Of a DNA stretch of 19,914 bases, positions 16,404-19,914 are shown one piece after another (position 1 is the stretch's first letter; each line of letters starts with the position of its first letter). Under the pieces are notes generated by a model. It made no database searches. It had not been told where the DNA came from and saw only the letters and a list, made by a program, of their open reading frames with translations. This DNA is from an uncultured Collinsella sp. (GTDB lineage Bacteria; Actinomycetota; Coriobacteriia; Coriobacteriales; Coriobacteriaceae). Location of the stretch: NCBI GenBank assembly GCA_902470915.1, contig CABRIB010000030.1, forward strand, positions 1-19,914, given 5' to 3'. The translations under genes and the position numbers were made by a program.

Positions 16404-16434
16404 TCACAATACTACAACGACAGGCACGCTCGCC

Positions 16435-17193
16435 CTATATCAACCCGCTCAGGGCGATGTCGACGGCCTCGTTGAGGTCGTCGGTGATGTGGACGAGGTC
16501 TGGATCGAGCGGGCTAATCATGCCGGCATCCATCACCGGGCCGTTGAGCCAGTCGAACAGGCCTTGCCAGTACCCGCTGCCCACCAGTACGAGCGGCATG
16601 CGCTTGACCTTGTGCGTCTGCACCAGCGTGAGCACCTCGAACATCTCGTCGAGCGTGCCGAAACCGCCGGGGAACACGATGGCACCCGAGCTGTACTTAA
16701 CGAACATGGTCTTACGCACAAAGAAGTAGCGGAAGTCCATACCCAGGTTCACGTATTTGTTGAGCCCCTGCTCGTGCGGAAGCTCGATACCCAAGCCGAC
16801 CGACTTGCCGTTGGCACTCGCCGCCCCCCTGTTGGCCGCCTCCATAATGCCGGGGCCGCCGCCGGTGATAACCGCCACGCCGCGCTGCGCGATCTTGCGG
16901 CCGACCGTGCGCGCCGCCTTGTAGAGCGGATCGGTCTTGGGCGTGCGGGCACTGCCGAAGATGGTCACCGCGGGCCCGAGCTCGGCAAGCGCGCCAAAGC
17001 CATCGACGAATTCTGCCTGAATACGAAGGACGCGCCACGGATCGGCATGCAACCAGTCGGTTGAATCTTCGGGCGCCAGCAGGTTGGCGTAGGTGTTGTC
17101 CTTAGGAATCATGGGGCCGCGCATGACCACGGGGCCGCGGCGGTACGTCTCGTCGTAGGCGGGCTCGCCCTCGACGTTCTCATTCTTAATCAT
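16435..17193 (-). CDS. LOG family protein (TIGR00730 Rossmann fold)
   Basis: A 252-aa soluble protein of the LOG family, often mislabelled lysine decarboxylase. Characterised members are nucleoside 5'-monophosphate phosphoribohydrolases that release a free base, such as cytokinin in plants. The substrate in gut bacteria is not established. Motifs: TIFGSART near 77, GGGPGIMEAAN (111-121) and the catalytic/phosphate-binding PGGFGTLDE (175-183). ATG 17193 is chosen because AGGAG lies 5 nt upstream; upstream codons to 17262 run through a hairpin. The N-terminal 50 residues before the core are longer than in minimal LOG proteins. It is the first core gene after the accessory island. Confidence 0.9.
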   Translation of the reverse strand: MIKNENVEGEPAYDETYRRGPVVMRGPMIPKDNTYANLLAPEDSTDWLHADPWRVLRIQAEFVDGFGALAELGPAVTIFGSARTPKTDPLYKAARTVGRKIAQRGVAVITGGGPGIMEAANRGAASANGKSVGLGIELPHEQGLNKYVNLGMDFRYFFVRKTMFVKYSSGAIVFPGGFGTLDEMFEVLTLVQTHKVKRMPLVLVGSGYWQGLFDWLNGPVMDAGMISPLDPDLVHITDDLNEAVDIALSGLI

Positions 17194-17205
17194 GGGTGCT
17201 CCTAT

Positions 17206-17254
17206 CGAAAATAGAAACGGGCGGGATCGACGCCATGCGCCAAACACCCGCCCG
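17206..17254 (-). terminator. Hairpin with T-rich tail between tgt and the LOG gene
   Basis: On the minus strand CGGGCGGG (17254-17247) pairs with CCCGCCCG (17225-17218), followed by TTTCTATTTT. It lies 150 nt past the tgt stop, and its tail ends only about 13 nt before the LOG start, so it can be a tgt terminator or an attenuator in the LOG leader. Confidence 0.7.
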
Positions 17255-17403
17255 AACATCAACTATTCGGTATGGTACCCACGATGCATAAAGTGCTTGC
17301 AAGCTATCGGTCAGCGGTCGCGCAGACGGTGTTAGTGAACGCGACGACCGATCGCCGCTTGGCCTTTACCGTTGCTCACGCCTCGCAAGCGCATCCGCAG
17401 CTC

Positions 17404-18543
<1,140 letters not shown>

Positions 18544-18580
18544 AAACTGGAACTCCTTGGTTGCGGTTCATACGCAGACC

Positions 18581-18586
18581 ATTATA
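18581..18586 (-). promoter_or_regulatory. tgt: tgt promoter -10 element
   Basis: A consensus TATAAT on the minus strand, 38 nt before the tgt ATG. No clear -35 hexamer is seen at 16-18 nt. Confidence 0.6.
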
Positions 18587-18689
18587 CGGGCAACCAGCAA
18601 ACCGCACCGACTCGACAGAAACTGATGCATTAAACGACTAGTCGTCGAGGACAATCTTCAGCGCCATCTTGCAAAGAAGTGTCCCAATC

Positions 18690-18724
18690 TGCCGGCACTT
18701 AGGGACTGTCCCCAAGTGCCGGCA
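18690..18724. repeat. 35-nt perfect nested palindrome (TGCCGGCACTT type)
   Basis: TGCCGGCACTT (18690-18700) and its exact complement (18714-18724) enclose AGGGACTGTCCCC, itself a GGGAC/GTCCC palindrome. A decayed relative lies at 2049-2088. AGTGTCCC occurs on both sides (18679-18686, 18727-18734). No gene is nearby except tgt, 147 nt away. Confidence 0.8.
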
Positions 18725-18823
18725 AGAGTGTCCCTTATAGCTAGTCATTTAAGAACGTCCCCAACGACTACGAGATCATCTCCAACAGCCAAGGCAACGC
18801 CGATGCTCTGGCGACGTCAGCGA

Positions 18824-18923
18824 GCGGTCGCCAGGGCGAACAAATTGGCATGAAAAGAGGGCGGCATAGACCTTCTGGTCATGCCGCCCTCTTTGAATGA
18901 CAAGTTGTCGCCCTGGTGACCGC
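18824..18923 (-). terminator. Nested palindrome and terminator downstream of the SDR gene
   Basis: The inner hairpin (18854-18872 with 18877-18894, one bulged A, loop TTCT) runs on the minus strand into TTTTCA and is a strong intrinsic terminator for the dehydrogenase. Outer arms 18824-18839 and 18908-18923 pair at 15 of 16 positions, making a 100-nt nested structure. Confidence 0.85.
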
Positions 18924-18936
18924 GCAGCGTCGAGCC

Positions 18937-18964
18937 GTTACGCGGTTTGGTAAAACCGCGTAAC
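18937..18964. repeat. Perfect 12-bp inverted repeat after the SDR stop
   Basis: GTTACGCGGTTT, GGTA loop, AAACCGCGTAAC, ending 2 nt from the SDR stop codon. There is no T-tract. It may protect the 3' end of the transcript or be another palindromic repeat. Confidence 0.7.
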
Positions 18965-18966
18965 CC

Positions 18967-19767
18967 CTACGGCCGCTGGCCCATGCCACCCTCGAGGGTG
19001 ACGGTCTCGCCGTTCATGTACTTAAAGTCGGGACCGCAGAGCTGAACGACCACGCGGCCGATTTCCTTCTCGACGTCGCCGTAGTGACCCGCCGGCGGCA
19101 TATGGACGTTGGCCTTGAACGCCTCGGGATAGGCATCCTGGAAGTTCTCGAGCGCAGCGGTCCAAGCAAGCGGGCACACGATGTTGACGTTGATGCCGTC
19201 CTTGCCCCACTCGTTGGCGGCAACGCGGGTCAGGCCGCGGATGCCCTCCTTGGCAGCGGCATAGCTGCACTGGCCGTAGTTGCCAAACAGGCCAGCGCCC
19301 GAGGCAAAGTTGACCACGGAGCCCTTGGTCTCCTTCAGGTGCGGATAGGCCTTCTGCATGTACAGATAGGTAGCATACAGACCGGAGTAAATGGCCAGGT
19401 TAAACTGGTCCATGGTGTGATCGGCGATGGTCACGCCCGAGGCGCTGGCCTGAGCATTGTTGACGACGGCGTCGATGCGGCCGAACTCCTCAATGGCCTT
19501 GTCGATGACGTTCTGGACGACGACCTCGTTGTCCTGACCAGCCGAGACATCGGCCTGAACAGGCAGAACCTTGACGCCGTACTCGGCCTCGAGGGATTCC
19601 TTGGCAGCCTCGAGCTTGGCAACGTTGCGACCGGTGATGACGAGGTTCGCGCCCTCCTTGGCAAATGCGATATCGATGCCGTAGCCGATGGAACCAGCGG
19701 AGCCGTCCTTAAGCGTGGCCTTGCCGCCGCCGGTGACGATCACGGTCTTACCAGTGAAAAGTCCCAT
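18967..19767 (-). CDS. Short-chain dehydrogenase/reductase (SDR)
   Basis: A 266-aa NAD(P)-dependent oxidoreductase with a Rossmann fold. The catalytic Ser-Tyr-Lys set is S156, Y169 and K173 (YAAAK), and the NNA motif (103-105) is followed by Gln instead of the usual Gly. The cofactor loop is unusual: TGGG (12-15) is followed by about 9 extra residues before GSIGYG (25-30), where classical enzymes have TGxxxGxG. The SIGYGI stretch recalls the enoyl-ACP reductase FabI, but the YxxxK spacing is that of ordinary SDRs. ATG 19767 is used because AAAGGA lies 7 nt upstream. The substrate (ketone, hydroxysteroid or acyl) cannot be told from sequence. Downstream palindromes form its terminator. Confidence 0.9.
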   Translation of the reverse strand: MGLFTGKTVIVTGGGKATLKDGSAGSIGYGIDIAFAKEGANLVITGRNVAKLEAAKESLEAEYGVKVLPVQADVSAGQDNEVVVQNVIDKAIEEFGRIDAVVNNAQASASGVTIADHTMDQFNLAIYSGLYATYLYMQKAYPHLKETKGSVVNFASGAGLFGNYGQCSYAAAKEGIRGLTRVAANEWGKDGINVNIVCPLAWTAALENFQDAYPEAFKANVHMPPAGHYGDVEKEIGRVVVQLCGPDFKYMNGETVTLEGGMGQRP

Positions 19768-19872
19768 ACAAAGTCCTTTCAAATCGCGACGGGCACGCCC
19801 GCCAACTGCGCGCATCCAACTTCACGCGCCAAAAGCTGAAATGCAACTTTAGCTTCTTCAAGTGAATAATAA
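19768..19872 (-). other. Upstream region of the SDR gene, cut by the contig end
   Basis: Holds the SDR ribosome-binding site (AAAGGA). An AT-rich stretch at about 19830-19872 may carry the promoter, but no clear hexamer pair is seen before the adapter begins. Confidence 0.5.
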
Positions 19873-19914
19873 CTGTCTCTTATACACATCTCCGAGCCCA
19901 CGAGACGGACTCCT
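19873..19914 (+). other. Nextera read-2 adapter and i7 index (artefact)
   Basis: The Tn5 mosaic end beginning CTGTCTCTTATAC is followed by the read-2 adapter tail to 19906 and the 8-base index GGACTCCT (19907-19914), which I recognise as a Nextera i7 index. Not genome. Confidence 0.98.

Noticed and set aside
18967..19767. SDR as the known Collinsella 7-beta-hydroxysteroid dehydrogenase
   Set aside because: The N-terminal glycine motif and the rest of the sequence do not resemble that enzyme as I recall it; only the general SDR catalytic set is shared.

Overview
This window looks like a chromosomal fragment of a high-GC gut actinobacterium of the class Coriobacteriia, most likely Collinsella. 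That placement is an inference from GC-rich coding sequence, gene content, and short palindromic intergenic repeats of a kind I associate with that group. No rRNA or other taxonomic marker is present. Both ends are library-construction sequence: Nextera read-1 adapter at 1-33, and Nextera read-2 adapter plus an 8-base index at 19873-19914. Genomic DNA is 34-19872.

Layout. 34-1215 (+): C-terminal part of a Zn/Cd/Pb-type P1B ATPase, cut by the contig end. It converges on a DtxR-family metalloregulator (1495-1884, -) with palindromic structures between them. 2093-4729 (-): an Uup-like ABC-F ATPase followed 6 nt later by a Cof-type HAD phosphatase. 4934-8593 (-): high-affinity phosphate uptake operon pstS-pstC-pstA-pstB with overlapping genes, a terminator, and no phoU next to pstB. 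8887-11047 (-): an M20/PepV-like dipeptidase and a phosphoglycolate-phosphatase-like HAD enzyme. 11198-12058 (+): a DegV/FakB fatty-acid-binding protein.

12059 to about 16405 is a visibly AT-richer accessory island. It holds a 230-bp element with about 35-bp inverted ends, and a 994-residue protein that joins a zinc-binding module, an archaeo-eukaryotic-type primase domain, a superfamily 2 helicase and a C-terminal phospholipase-D-like domain. That is the architecture of TOTE-type conflict systems. A RelB/DinJ-YafQ toxin-antitoxin pair follows. The primase-helicase gene lies between two same-orientation copies of a palindromic repeat; a third copy lies at 8796-8864. The core chromosome resumes with a LOG-family protein (16435-17193, -), tRNA-guanine transglycosylase (17404-18543, -) and a short-chain dehydrogenase (18967-19767, -).

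Intergenic spaces are unusually rich in palindromes. Several carry T-tracts on the strand of the upstream gene and probably act as terminators. Three copies of one family differ by paired substitutions that keep the stem, which suggests the structure is under selection. The most interesting objects are the primase-helicase with a degenerate nuclease motif, its flanking repeats, the MITE-like element upstream of it, and the toxin gene, whose best start is a CTG codon.
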